Below are positions 21,981 to 30,125 of a DNA stretch of 64,000 bases, piece by piece. The DNA lies in NCBI GenBank assembly GCA_005888335.1, contig VAWY01000135.1, positions 20,401 through 84,400 of the forward strand, written 5' to 3'. Both the position numbers and the translations under genes were made by a program. Every line of letters begins with the position of its first letter. Positions within the stretch are counted from its first letter, which is position 1. The notes under the pieces are model-generated. The model searched no databases and was not told where the DNA came from. It worked only from the letters and a program-made list of their open reading frames with translations. Source of the DNA: Actinomycetota bacterium (GTDB lineage Bacteria > Actinomycetota > Thermoleophilia > Solirubrobacterales > Solirubrobacteraceae).

Positions 21981-23018
21981 GTGAGACCACGCGCAGCAGA
22001 GGCGACCGCCGCGGCGGTGGCGGCTGCGGGCGGCCTCGCGGCCGCCGGGGTCGCCGGGGTCAAGCGCCGCGCGGCCCGCCGGCGCCGGGCCGAGCGCGCC
22101 TTCCGCCTGCGCCGCGACGAGCCGGTCGCCGCGGACCTGCGCCGGATCGCCCGCGGGCGGCTCGACATGGCGCTCGAGGTCATTGCCGATCCGGCCGACG
22201 ACGAGCTGCCCGAGGCGGTCCACTCGGTGCGCAAGACGCTCAAGCGCGTGCGCGCGACGGTGCGCGTCGCCCGCCCGGCGCTCGGTGCCGACACGGCGCG
22301 GGCCGAGAACGCCGCCTACCGCGACGCCGCCCGCCGGCTCGGCGACGCGCGCGATCGCAAGGTCGTCGTCGACGCCCTCGACGCAGTGCTCGGCCGCTTC
22401 GCCGGCGAGCTGCGCGTCGAGCGCTACACGCCGCTGCGCGAGCGGCTGGTGGCCGAGGAGCGAGCGGCGGCCGAGGGCCTCGCTCGCGACGCCGAGCGCG
22501 GCGCGCTCGGGGAGGTCGCCGTCGAGCTCGAGCGCGGTCGTGACCGCGTCGCGGCCTGGCCGCTGGACGGCGACGTGGTGGCCGACCTGCGCGCCGGCCT
22601 GGACCGGATCTACCGCCGCGGGCGCCGCGCGTACGGCGTCGCGCGCGAGGATCCGACCGCGGAGACCCTGCACGAGCTGCGCAAGCGCGCCAAGGACCTG
22701 TGGTACGCCGCCGGGCTGCTCCAGCCGGCCGCGCCCAAGCGGCTGCGGCGCGTTCGCAAGCGGGCCAAGAGGCTCTCCGAGCTGCTCGGCGAGGACCACG
22801 ACCTCGCGATCCTGCGCGCCGCCGTCGAGACCCGCCGGCCGCTGTTCGCCGACCTCGCCGACCGCGACGCGCTCGTCGGGGTCATCCGGCGCCGGCGCCG
22901 CGGGCTGCGCCGCGACGCCCTCGCGCTGGCCGGCAAGCTCTACGGCGAGCGCCCGCGCCGGGCGGCCAAGCGGCTCGGCGCCGGGTGGCGGCGCCGGCTC
23001 GGGCCGGTCGCGGCCTAG
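21981..23018 (+). CDS. CHAD domain-containing protein
   Basis: This roughly 345-residue protein has a CHAD domain, an all-helical fold rich in conserved His and positive residues that binds polyphosphate. It shows VHSVRKTLKRVRATVRVARP, a second half with LHELRKRAKDLWYAAGLL and KLSELLGEDHDLAIL-like sequence (RLSELLGEDHDLAIL), and many Arg/Lys. The N-terminal 40 residues are an Ala-rich hydrophobic patch (AAAVAAAGGLAAAGVAGV) that may be a membrane anchor. The GTG at 21981 is chosen after AAGGAT; an ATG at 21936 would add 15 residues. The nearby pyrophosphatase fits a phosphate theme but is not proof of linkage. Confidence 0.85.
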   Translation: MRPRAAEATAAAVAAAGGLAAAGVAGVKRRAARRRRAERAFRLRRDEPVAADLRRIARGRLDMALEVIADPADDELPEAVHSVRKTLKRVRATVRVARPALGADTARAENAAYRDAARRLGDARDRKVVVDALDAVLGRFAGELRVERYTPLRERLVAEERAAAEGLARDAERGALGEVAVELERGRDRVAAWPLDGDVVADLRAGLDRIYRRGRRAYGVAREDPTAETLHELRKRAKDLWYAAGLLQPAAPKRLRRVRKRAKRLSELLGEDHDLAILRAAVETRRPLFADLADRDALVGVIRRRRRGLRRDALALAGKLYGERPRRAAKRLGAGWRRRLGPVAA

Positions 23019-23037
23019 GCGCTCGACTCCCGACGCG

Positions 23038-23394
23038 TCAGTGCGCCCGGCTGATCGCTTCCTGGCGCGTCGACGCGACCGGGAAGACGTTGTCCAGCCC
23101 GGTCATCGTGAACTTCGACCACACCTTCGCGCTCGAGATGATCACGATCATCTCGCCGCCGACGCGCAGCAGCCGCCGGTGGACGCCGACGAGGGCCGCC
23201 AGGCCGGTCGAGTCGATCATGTTCACCGCGCTGAGATCGACGATGAGGCGCACATGGCCGGCCTCCTCGGCGTCTTCGAGCGCGGCCCTGAGCTCGTCGA
23301 CGGAGAACAGGTCGACCTCGCCGCGGACGTCGATGAGCACCAGACCATCTTCGAGCTCATGCTCGTGCAGTGCGAGGAGCTGTCGGCCGTCCAT
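23038..23394 (-). CDS. STAS-domain anti-sigma factor antagonist
   Basis: This 118-residue protein is a single STAS domain of the SpoIIAA/RsbV type. It has GLVLIDVRGEVDLFSVDEL, then the phosphorylatable serine in MIDSTGLAALVGV, and ends with GLDNVFPV. Such proteins bind an anti-sigma kinase when dephosphorylated and free the sigma factor. No partner kinase or sigma gene is adjacent, so its partner must lie elsewhere. The ATG at 23394 is preferred; a GTG at 23415 with no better signal would add seven residues. Confidence 0.88.
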   Translation of the reverse strand: MDGRQLLALHEHELEDGLVLIDVRGEVDLFSVDELRAALEDAEEAGHVRLIVDLSAVNMIDSTGLAALVGVHRRLLRVGGEMIVIISSAKVWSKFTMTGLDNVFPVASTRQEAISRAH

Positions 23395-23445
23395 GCCCGC
23401 TATTGCTCTCTCCACCGGTGGCGGCGGCGGACAACGGACTCTAGC

Positions 23446-25086
23446 TCACCCGGCCATCGCGGCCAAAAGCTTTGGCGCCACCTGCTTCTTGCGGCTCATG
23501 ACGCCGGGCAGCTCGATCGCCCCGCCGTCGGCGTGCGCGCCGAACGCGCGCTCGGCGGCGCCCGTCTCGCCCGCGGCGAGCAGGTTGGTGCCCCTGGCCA
23601 GGATGTCGGTGACCATCAGCGCCGACAGCGCGTAGTCGTGCTCGTCACGCAGGGCGCGCAGCGCCCCGAGCAGCTCGTCCTTGCGGTCGACGAGCGCGTT
23701 GCCCACCGTTTCGATCTGCGCGATCGACATCGTGCGCCCGCCGCCCAGGTCGTACTCCTTGAGGTCGCGGGCGACGATCTGCTGCGCTGACAGGCCCGAG
23801 ACGTCGGACGTACGCTCGAACATCTCGCGGCCGAACTCGGTGGCGTCGATCGCGAGCACGCGCTCGAGGTAGTCGACGGCGGCGCGGTCGCGCTCGGTGG
23901 TCGTCGGCGAGTTCAGGATCACCGTGTCCGAGAGGATCCCGCCGAGCAGCATCGTCGCGGTGGCGCGGCTGGGCTCCATGCCGTTGTGGCGGAAGCGCTC
24001 GATGACCAGCGTCGCGGTCGAGCCGACGGGGTCGAACGTCGCCATGACCGGCAGCTTGGTCTCGATCGAGCCGATGTGGTGGTGGTCGAGGATCTCGACG
24101 ATCTCCGCGTGCTCGACGCCCGGCACGCTCTGCGCCGCCTCGCCGTGGTCGACGAGCAGCACGCGGCGCGGCTCCGGGCGGACCAGGTCGGCGCGCGTGA
24201 CCAGGCCGATCGGCCGGCGGTCGCCGTCGACCGCGACCGCGGCGCGGTAGTGGACGTCCTTGACCTCGTCGGAGACGTCGGTGACGAGGTCGTCGGCGCG
24301 GACCGTCAGCGGGTCCCCCTCGCTGAGCGCGCGGCACGGGGCGCTCAGGGTGATCATGCGGCTGGTCACGTAGCTGTCGAGCGGCGAGACGACGACCGGC
24401 GTCCCGCGCTCGCGGGCCAGCGCGAGCACGTCGTCGCCGGGGACGACGCCATTGCTGGTGACCAGCAGCCCGACGCCGATCTCGATCGCCCGTCGCTGGG
24501 CGTCCTCGCGATCGCCGACGACCGCGACGTCGCCCGCGGTCACCGCGGTCGGCGAGCGGGCGTCCATGGCGAGCACGAACACGCGCCCAGAGACGTCCCG
24601 GTCCGCGCCGGCGACGAGCTCGCCCTGCAGCACCTCGACGATCGCTCCGACGGCGGTCGGGGCGTCGAGCCGCGAGGCCTCCTGCGACTCGCGCACGTAG
24701 CGGCGGGCCAGCGCGCGCTCGGTGATCACCCCGGCGAGGGCGCCGCCCTCGTCGACGATCGGCACGAGCTCGAGCCCCTCGCCGCCCATCTTGAGGCCGA
24801 CCTCGCGGACCGGCGCGTTGCGGCTCGCCACCGGGAAGCGATGGCGCATGACGTCGCGCACGCGAAGGAAGACGTGGGGCAGGAAGTCGGGCTCCGGCGC
24901 GCCGCTCTGCTCGAGGACCCAGCGCGTCTGGTCGTTGACCTCGCCGAGACGCACGGCGACGTAGTCGTCGCGCGGGTCGAGCCGCCGCTTGAGCTCGGCG
25001 TAGCCGATCGCGGCGGCGATCGAGTCCGTGTCGGGATTGCGGTGCCCGGTGACGTAGACCGTCGGCACATGCGCTGCATACCCCAA
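23446..25086 (-). CDS. ppaC: Manganese-dependent inorganic pyrophosphatase with CBS-DRTGG regulatory insert
   Basis: This 546-residue family II pyrophosphatase hydrolyses PPi. DHH-domain metal ligands are visible in GHRNPDTDSIAAAIGYAEL near the start and in LVDHGE and EILDHHHIGSIET further on; the C-terminal DHHA2 substrate domain ends with GVMSRKKQVAPKLL. Two CBS repeats (VRDVMRHRFPVASRNAPVRE and the later half) flank a DRTGG domain (about residues 140-240), an architecture known to give adenine-nucleotide regulation in family II enzymes. Two starts are possible, ATG at 25086 and GTG at 25068; the first is given. The gene stands alone on the minus strand near dodecin. Confidence 0.93.
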   Translation of the reverse strand: MGYAAHVPTVYVTGHRNPDTDSIAAAIGYAELKRRLDPRDDYVAVRLGEVNDQTRWVLEQSGAPEPDFLPHVFLRVRDVMRHRFPVASRNAPVREVGLKMGGEGLELVPIVDEGGALAGVITERALARRYVRESQEASRLDAPTAVGAIVEVLQGELVAGADRDVSGRVFVLAMDARSPTAVTAGDVAVVGDREDAQRRAIEIGVGLLVTSNGVVPGDDVLALARERGTPVVVSPLDSYVTSRMITLSAPCRALSEGDPLTVRADDLVTDVSDEVKDVHYRAAVAVDGDRRPIGLVTRADLVRPEPRRVLLVDHGEAAQSVPGVEHAEIVEILDHHHIGSIETKLPVMATFDPVGSTATLVIERFRHNGMEPSRATATMLLGGILSDTVILNSPTTTERDRAAVDYLERVLAIDATEFGREMFERTSDVSGLSAQQIVARDLKEYDLGGGRTMSIAQIETVGNALVDRKDELLGALRALRDEHDYALSALMVTDILARGTNLLAAGETGAAERAFGAHADGGAIELPGVMSRKKQVAPKLLAAMAG

Positions 25087-25113
25087 ACGGGGCGCTCGCG
25101 TCGGCCGCTCACC

Positions 25114-25320
25114 TCACTCGAGGCGGAACCCGAGCTTGAGGGTGACCTGGAAGTGGTCGACCTTGCCGTCGGTGATGTTGCCGCGGACGTTGACGACCTC
25201 GAACCAGTCGAGGTTGCGCAGCGTCTCGCCGGCCTTGGAGACCGCGTTCTGGATCGCGTCGTTGACCGTGGTCGTCGCGGTCCCGGTGATCTCGACGCTC
25301 TTGTAGACGGGATCTGCCAT
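25114..25320 (-). CDS. Dodecin family flavin-binding protein
   Basis: This 68-residue protein matches dodecin, which forms a hollow dodecamer that stores or buffers flavins. It has the family pattern VYKSVEITGTATTTVNDAIQNAV, then the Trp that sandwiches the isoalloxazine ring in LRNLDWFEVVNVRG and the terminal strand VDHFQVTLKLGFRLE. The ATG at 25320 is preceded by GAGGAGGAG, a strong ribosome binding site. It is transcribed toward the pyrophosphatase with a gap of about 30 bases, so co-transcription is possible. Confidence 0.93.
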   Translation of the reverse strand: MADPVYKSVEITGTATTTVNDAIQNAVSKAGETLRNLDWFEVVNVRGNITDGKVDHFQVTLKLGFRLE

Positions 25321-25363
25321 GTGCTCCTCCTCTCGGGAGGGAGCGATTCTGGCGAACGGCGCG

Positions 25364-25855
25364 TCAGGCGCGCGGCGCGGGGCGGCTCCAGATGTCCGCG
25401 CACTGCGCGCAGACCTCCTCGGGCACGACGCCGGCGCGCATGAGCAGGCCGAAGATCTTGCAGCCGACGCAGTAGGCGAAGACCGACTCGAGCGTCGCCG
25501 CGACGACCATGGCGGCCAGCAGCCCGGCAGCGACGCCGCGGGCGCCGAAGGCCAGCGCGGCGATCGCGCCGGCCGTGGTGATCACCGCGCCCATGCCCTG
25601 CGCGAAGCGCTTGGGCGGCCCGGAGACCTCCTTCGGCGGGCCGAGCCGCGGCGCGGCGACGCGGCTGGCGAAGCGACCGAGCGGGCTGAGCGTCGGCCCG
25701 GTGAGGACGCGCGCCCAGAACCCGTAGGCGAGGGGAACGAGCAGCCAGTAGGCGCCGGTGACCAGCGCGACGAGCGCGGTCATCGCGACGACCCCGGCGA
25801 CGACCCGGGCGGCCTTCTCGTTGATCGTTGCGGGGAAGCTGAAGACGTCGCGCAT
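25364..25855 (-). CDS. DUF4395 integral membrane protein
   Basis: This 163-residue protein of the DUF4395 family has about four hydrophobic segments (VVAGVVAMTALVALVTGAYW, then VPLAYGFWARVLTGP, the ITTAGAIAALAFGARG segment and AGLLAAMVVAATL). It carries the conserved cysteine pair in FAYCVGCKIFGLLMRAG and a C-terminal EEVCAQCADIW. DUF4395 genes are, from memory, often found next to thioredoxin or rhodanese genes, which suggests a sulfur or redox role, but the biochemical function is unknown. An alternative ATG at 25876 adds seven residues. The upstream region is strikingly AT-rich and holds two palindromes. Confidence 0.8.
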   Translation of the reverse strand: MRDVFSFPATINEKAARVVAGVVAMTALVALVTGAYWLLVPLAYGFWARVLTGPTLSPLGRFASRVAAPRLGPPKEVSGPPKRFAQGMGAVITTAGAIAALAFGARGVAAGLLAAMVVAATLESVFAYCVGCKIFGLLMRAGVVPEEVCAQCADIWSRPAPRA

Positions 25856-25868
25856 AGTTGTGGAGTCT

Positions 25869-25882
25869 AATACCATAGTATT
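25869..25882. promoter_or_regulatory. Palindrome AATAC-CATA-GTATT in the divergent DUF4395/mce promoter region
   Basis: A perfect 5-bp inverted repeat with a 4-base centre lies in the only AT-rich patch of this neighbourhood (about 25861-25905). It could be a repressor operator for the mce operon or for the DUF4395 gene. In minus-strand orientation it contains TATGGT, a possible -10 element. Confidence 0.4.
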
Positions 25883-25883
25883 T

Positions 25884-25901
25884 CTACAGGCTTTATAGGA
25901 A
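25884..25901 (-). promoter_or_regulatory. Shared operator-like motif CTAC-N-G-N-CTT-NN-TAGG, site 1
   Basis: The plus strand reads CTACAGGCTTTATAGGAA. It matches the sequence at 40543-40560 upstream of the SBP56-like gene at 13 of the first 17 positions. In the direction of the DUF4395 gene it lies just upstream of a TATGGT hexamer, as does the other site. Imperfect dyad symmetry (CTA...TAG) suits a dimeric regulator. Confidence 0.45.
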
Positions 25902-25921
25902 TTCGACCGGCGGGGGGCCGA

Positions 25922-26752
25922 GTGGAGGCAGCGACGGCAGGGACGGTCGCCGTGCGCGCGGGACGCGCGGCGCCGCGGGACGACACGGCGCCGGCGCGGC
26001 TGGGCGGCATGGCCCTCCTGGGCCTGCGCGTCGCCGCCGCGCTGGCGCGCCCGCCGTTCGCCTGGCGACGCGAGCTGGCGATCTTCTCGGCGAGCGCGCT
26101 GCGGCGCGCGTTGCCGGCCATCGTCGTGTCGATCGCGGCGTGGGGCTTCGCCGGCCCAGGGCTGCAGGCCGGCAATTTCATGGTCCTCTTCGGGGCGCCC
26201 GACCGCCTGGGCGGGTTCATGGTCGTCGCGATCCTGCGCGAGTTCGGCACGTTCGTCACGGCGACCGTCGTGGCGGGGGTGGCGGGAACGATGCTGACCG
26301 CGGAGCTCGGCGCGCGGCGCGTGCGCGGCGAGCTCGACGCGCTCGCCGTCCTCGGCGTCGATCCGGTCGCCGAGATGGTGGCGCCGCGCGTGCTCGCGCT
26401 CGTCCTGGTGTTGATGGGCGTCGACCTCGTCGCGCTCGTCTTCGGCGTCGCCGGCGGCTACGTCGCGACCGTTGGCGTCCTGGGCGCGACGTCGGGCGCG
26501 TTCCTGGAGGGGTTCTTCGCCAACACGACGTTCGTCGACCTCGTCGCGAGCGTCATCAAGGTCGGCCTCTTCGGCGCGCTGATCGGCGTGATCTGCAGCT
26601 GGCACGGCCTCAACGCGACCGGCGGTCCCGAGGGCGTCGGGCGGGCGGTCAATCGCGCGGTGGTCGGCTGCCTGATCGCGATCTTCTTCGTCAACCTCGT
26701 CTTCACGCAGTGGCTGCTGGCCGCGTTCCCGCAGCTGGGGGTGCTGCGGTGA
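25922..26752 (+). CDS. MlaE/YrbE-family ABC permease (first mce-operon gene)
   Basis: This 276-residue permease of an MCE lipid importer has five to six membrane segments, the MlaE signature region LREFGTFVTATVVAGVAGTMLTAELGARRV, and ELDALAVLGVDPVAEMVAPR, which contacts the ATPase. MCE systems move lipids or sterols across the envelope. It is the first of eight overlapping genes (two permeases, then six MCE proteins), the order of mycobacterial mce operons. The GTG start at 25922 lacks a clear Shine-Dalgarno sequence; an ATG at 26009 is an alternative. Confidence 0.92.
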   Translation: MEAATAGTVAVRAGRAAPRDDTAPARLGGMALLGLRVAAALARPPFAWRRELAIFSASALRRALPAIVVSIAAWGFAGPGLQAGNFMVLFGAPDRLGGFMVVAILREFGTFVTATVVAGVAGTMLTAELGARRVRGELDALAVLGVDPVAEMVAPRVLALVLVLMGVDLVALVFGVAGGYVATVGVLGATSGAFLEGFFANTTFVDLVASVIKVGLFGALIGVICSWHGLNATGGPEGVGRAVNRAVVGCLIAIFFVNLVFTQWLLAAFPQLGVLR

Positions 26753-27540
26753 GGCGCGAGGCGCTGCCACCGCCGCGAGGTGCCCTGGCCACCGTCGGCG
26801 AGCTGGGCACGTTCGCGTGGCGGCTCGGGCGCGAGCTCCCGCGCGCGCGCTCGCATGCGGACGAGGTGGTGCGCCAGGCGGCCGTCGTCGCCACCGGCTC
26901 GACGCTGGTGATCTGCGCGATCGCGTTCATGGCCGGCGGGAGCTGCGGGCTGGAGAGCTCGGCGCTGGCGCGCTCGTTCGGGACCGCGCCGATCGCCGCC
27001 GGGTTCTCGGCCTGGTGCACGCTGCGCGAGGTCGTGCCGTTCGTCTTCGGCTACGTGCTGGCCGCCAAGGTCGGGTGCGGGCTCGTGGCCGAGCTCGGGG
27101 CGATGCGCGTCGGCGAGGAGATCGACGCGCTCGAGGCGATGAGCGTGCGCTCGCTGGCCTACCTCGGCGCCACGCGGCTGCTGGGCTGCGCGATCGTGCT
27201 GCCGGTCGCCTACCTGCTCGCGCTCGCGTCGTCGTGGGCGGCCGCCGGGCTGATGGGGGTGGTGCGCTTCGCCGATGTGTCGGAGGGCACCTGGCGGCTG
27301 TTCTTCTTCACCTTCCAGGACCCGGCCGACCTGGTCTTCTCCGTCGTGAAGGGCGTGGCGATCTCCGCGTGGGTGGTCGTCGTGGCGCTGTGCTTCGGCT
27401 ACGGCGTCCGGGGCGGGCCCGTCGAGGTCGGCACGGCGACCGCGCGCTCGATGGCGGTCAACATCGTCGGCGTCACGCTGCTCTCGACGGCGGGCACCCT
27501 GCTGTTCTGGGGCGCGAACCCGCGCCTGCCGCTCGGATGA
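26749..27540 (+). CDS. MlaE/YrbE-family ABC permease (second mce-operon gene)
   Basis: This 263-residue partner permease has the signature WCTLREVVPFVFGYVLAAKVGCGLVAELGAMRVGEE and EIDALEAMSVRSLAYLGATR, with several hydrophobic helices before and after. The GTG at 26749 overlaps the previous TGA by four bases. In mycobacteria the YrbE pair forms a heterodimer that works with MceG; no ATPase gene is present here, so it must be supplied from elsewhere in the genome. Confidence 0.92.
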   Translation: MRREALPPPRGALATVGELGTFAWRLGRELPRARSHADEVVRQAAVVATGSTLVICAIAFMAGGSCGLESSALARSFGTAPIAAGFSAWCTLREVVPFVFGYVLAAKVGCGLVAELGAMRVGEEIDALEAMSVRSLAYLGATRLLGCAIVLPVAYLLALASSWAAAGLMGVVRFADVSEGTWRLFFFTFQDPADLVFSVVKGVAISAWVVVVALCFGYGVRGGPVEVGTATARSMAVNIVGVTLLSTAGTLLFWGANPRLPLG

Positions 27541-28790
27541 CCACGCGGCGCGCCGCCTTCGCCGCGCTGAGCACGGCGCTGGTCGCCGTCGTCGTGCTGG
27601 CGCACGGCCACGCACGGGGACCGCGCCTGATCGTCGAGCTCGCCGACGCGCGCGGGCTGGTCGGCGGCGCCGACGTGCGGCTCGCCGGAGCGCGCGTCGG
27701 CCGCGTCGAGGACGTGCGGCTCGGCGCCGACGGCTTCCCGGTCGCGCGCCTGCAGCTCGACCGCGGCGTCGAGGTGCGCCGCGGCGCGCGGGTCGCGCTG
27801 CGGCTGGCGTCGCTGTCAGGCGAGCGCAACCGCTACCTCGCCCTGGACCCCGGCGACGGGCCGCCGCTGCCCGACGGCGCGGCGCTCTCGCGGAGCGCCA
27901 CACGCAGCCCGGTCGAGCTCGACGACGCGCTGTCGGCGCTCGGGCCGCGCACCCGGGCCGACGTGCGCGGGGTGCTGGGCGAGCTGCGCGCCGGGACCGG
28001 CGCGCGCGGACCCCAGGTTGCCGCCGCACTGCGCTGGGCGGGTCCGGCGCTCGGCGCGACGGCCGATGCGCTGCGCGACGCCCGCGCCGACGGCTTCGCC
28101 CTGCGCTCGCTCGTGCGCGACAGCCGCACGATCAGCGCGGCGCTCGCCGCCGGCCGCGGGCGCGTCGGCGATGCCGCCGATCGCATCGCCGCGCTGTTGC
28201 ACGCGACGGCGATGCGCGCGGACGCGCTGCGCACGACGGTGGCCGCGCTGCCGGGAACGCTGGGCGCGGCGGACGAGACGCTGCGCCGGGCCCGGACGAC
28301 CGTGCCGGCGGTCGACGAGCTTGTGCGTACGGCCGCTCCGGGCCTTGCGCGCCTGCCGCGGGCGGCCCGGCGGGGGCAGGCCCTGGTGCGGGCCGCGTGG
28401 CCGCCGCTGGCCACGACTGCGCGGCTGGCGGCCGAGGCGCCGGCGCAGCTTCGGGCGCTGCGCCCGCTGGTGCGTGCGGCGCCCCCGGTGCTCGACCGCT
28501 TGACGCCGGTGCTTCGCCGCGTCGCGCCGATGCTCGACCAGTCCCGAGTGCGGCTCCCCGACTTCTTCTCGTTCTTCTCGGCGTGGGCGGACTTCACCGC
28601 CGACTACGACGCCAACGGCCATGCGGCGCGGGTCGGCATCGTCCTGCCGCCCGCGCCGACGCGCCGCGCCTCGGCGGACGACCTGCGGGCCGGGGAGCTC
28701 GCGAAGCCGTACCTGCGGCTGCCCGGGGCCCTGGAGGGCGAGCCGTGGCGCGACTACGCCCAGTCGTTCGTCGCCGGGAAGCACGGGTGA
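27537..28790 (+). CDS. MCE family protein 1
   Basis: This 417-residue protein has a single N-terminal membrane anchor (AALSTALVAVVVLAHG), one MlaD/MCE domain at about residues 30-105 (VELADARGLVGGADVRLAGARVGRV), and a long Ala/Arg-rich helical region of about 200 residues that in this family forms the needle-like tunnel. It ends with the conserved aromatic segment PDFFSFFSAWADFTADYDANGH. MCE proteins assemble as hexamers that carry hydrophobic lipids between membranes. The ATG at 27537 overlaps the permease stop. Confidence 0.9.
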   Translation: MTTRRAAFAALSTALVAVVVLAHGHARGPRLIVELADARGLVGGADVRLAGARVGRVEDVRLGADGFPVARLQLDRGVEVRRGARVALRLASLSGERNRYLALDPGDGPPLPDGAALSRSATRSPVELDDALSALGPRTRADVRGVLGELRAGTGARGPQVAAALRWAGPALGATADALRDARADGFALRSLVRDSRTISAALAAGRGRVGDAADRIAALLHATAMRADALRTTVAALPGTLGAADETLRRARTTVPAVDELVRTAAPGLARLPRAARRGQALVRAAWPPLATTARLAAEAPAQLRALRPLVRAAPPVLDRLTPVLRRVAPMLDQSRVRLPDFFSFFSAWADFTADYDANGHAARVGIVLPPAPTRRASADDLRAGELAKPYLRLPGALEGEPWRDYAQSFVAGKHG

Positions 28791-30125
28791 AGGCGCTCGT
28801 GGTCATGGTTGTGGCGGCGCTGGCCGTGGCCGGCTTCGCGGCGGCCCGCCACCGCGGCGAACGCGTCATGCGCGCCGAGTTCGCCAGCGCGCGAGGCCTC
28901 GTGACGGACAACGACGTGCGCCTGGCCGGCGCCGTGGTCGGGCGCGTGCGGTCGATCTCGCTGACGCCTCGCGGCACGGCGGTCGTGGAGGTCGGCCTCG
29001 GCCGCGGCGCTCCGGCCCCGCGTGCGGACGCGACCGCCGCGATCCGGCCGGGCGACCTGCTCGGCGATACGTATGTGTCGTACGACCCGGGGCGGGCGCG
29101 CGCGCCGCTGCACGGGAAGATCGGGCTCGCTTCGACGGCGAACGCGCCGCGCCTCGACGACCTCCTGGCGACGTTCGGTCCGGGCGTCCGCGCCGGTCTG
29201 CGGACGCTGCTCGTCGAAGCCGGCGTGGCGCTCGACGCGCGGGGACCCGACCTCAACCGGCTGGCGCTCGCGCTGCGCCCGGCGCTCGGCGCGGCGCACC
29301 GCACGCTCGGTGAGCTCGCGCGCGAGCGCCGCACGCTGGGCGCACTGGTCGCCGACGCCGAGCACGCCGCGGGACCGCTGGCCCGGCGCGAGCGCGACCT
29401 CGGCGCGCTGGTCGAGCGGTTGCGCACGGTGCTGCGGGCGACGGCGGCCCACCGCGGGCCGCTCGCGGCCGGGCTGGACGGTCTGCCGGCGACAATCGAC
29501 GGCCGCGCGGCCGGTCGCCGTGGCGGTGGCCGGGAGCGCGCCGGCGCTGGGGCGCGCGACGGCGGGCGCGTCGCCGCTCCTCGCGCGCGGGCGGGCGGCG
29601 GCGCGCGCCCTGACGCCGCTCGCGGGCACGCTCCGGGGCGTGCTCGCGCGCGGCGCTCCGACGCTGCGCTCGCTGGCCGGCGGCGTGGGCGCAGTGCGGG
29701 GGCAGGCGCCCGACGCGGCGGCGCTCGCGCACGAGCTGGTCCCCGCGGCGGAAGGCATCTCCCGCGGATTCTTCGAGGACTTCGCCGATCAGGCGGCCGA
29801 GCCCGGGCGCCAGCCCTTCGACCCGTTCGCCGACCCGTCGCGTGCGTACTGGCGCGGCGCGGCGGTCTTCAGCTGCGAGGCGTTCGGGGTCCCGGTCCGG
29901 CCCGGCTGCCTGCGCGAGGCGCTCGGAGGCGAGCGGGCGCGGGAGCGGCGCCCGCGCCAAGCGCTCGGTGCGCCGCGGCCGGCGGCGCCGAGCGCTCGCC
30001 CGCCGCTGCCCGCGGTGCCGGCGGCGCCGGCGGTGCCGCTGCCGAAGCTGCCGGCGCCGGCCGTCCCGCCCGCACCCGCGCCGCACGACGCCCAGCAGCT
30101 CCTCGACTACCTGCTCGGACGATGA
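28787..30125 (+). CDS. MCE family protein 2 (frameshifted near 29505)
   Basis: The frame from the GTG at 28787 encodes an anchor helix (ALVVMVVAALAVAGFAAA), an MCE domain (EFASARGLVTDNDVRLAGAVVGRV) and the start of the helical arm up to LPATIDGRA near 29503. The family-like continuation (RPVAVAVAGSAPAL, then AYWRGAAVFSCEAFGVPVRP and a Pro-rich tail) lies in another frame that ends at 30125, whose TGA overlaps the next ATG. The total of 1339 nt is one more than a multiple of three, so one extra base is implied. The break falls in the self-complementary CG-only segment 29500-29513. It is either a pseudogene or a sequencing error. Confidence 0.82.
29500..29513. other. Frameshift site in mce gene 2, within a CG palindrome
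   Basis: CGGCCGCGCGGCCG is a perfect self-complementary 14-mer. The MCE reading frame changes by one base within or next to it. Such sequences are prone to polymerase and base-calling errors as well as real slippage. Confidence 0.7.
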
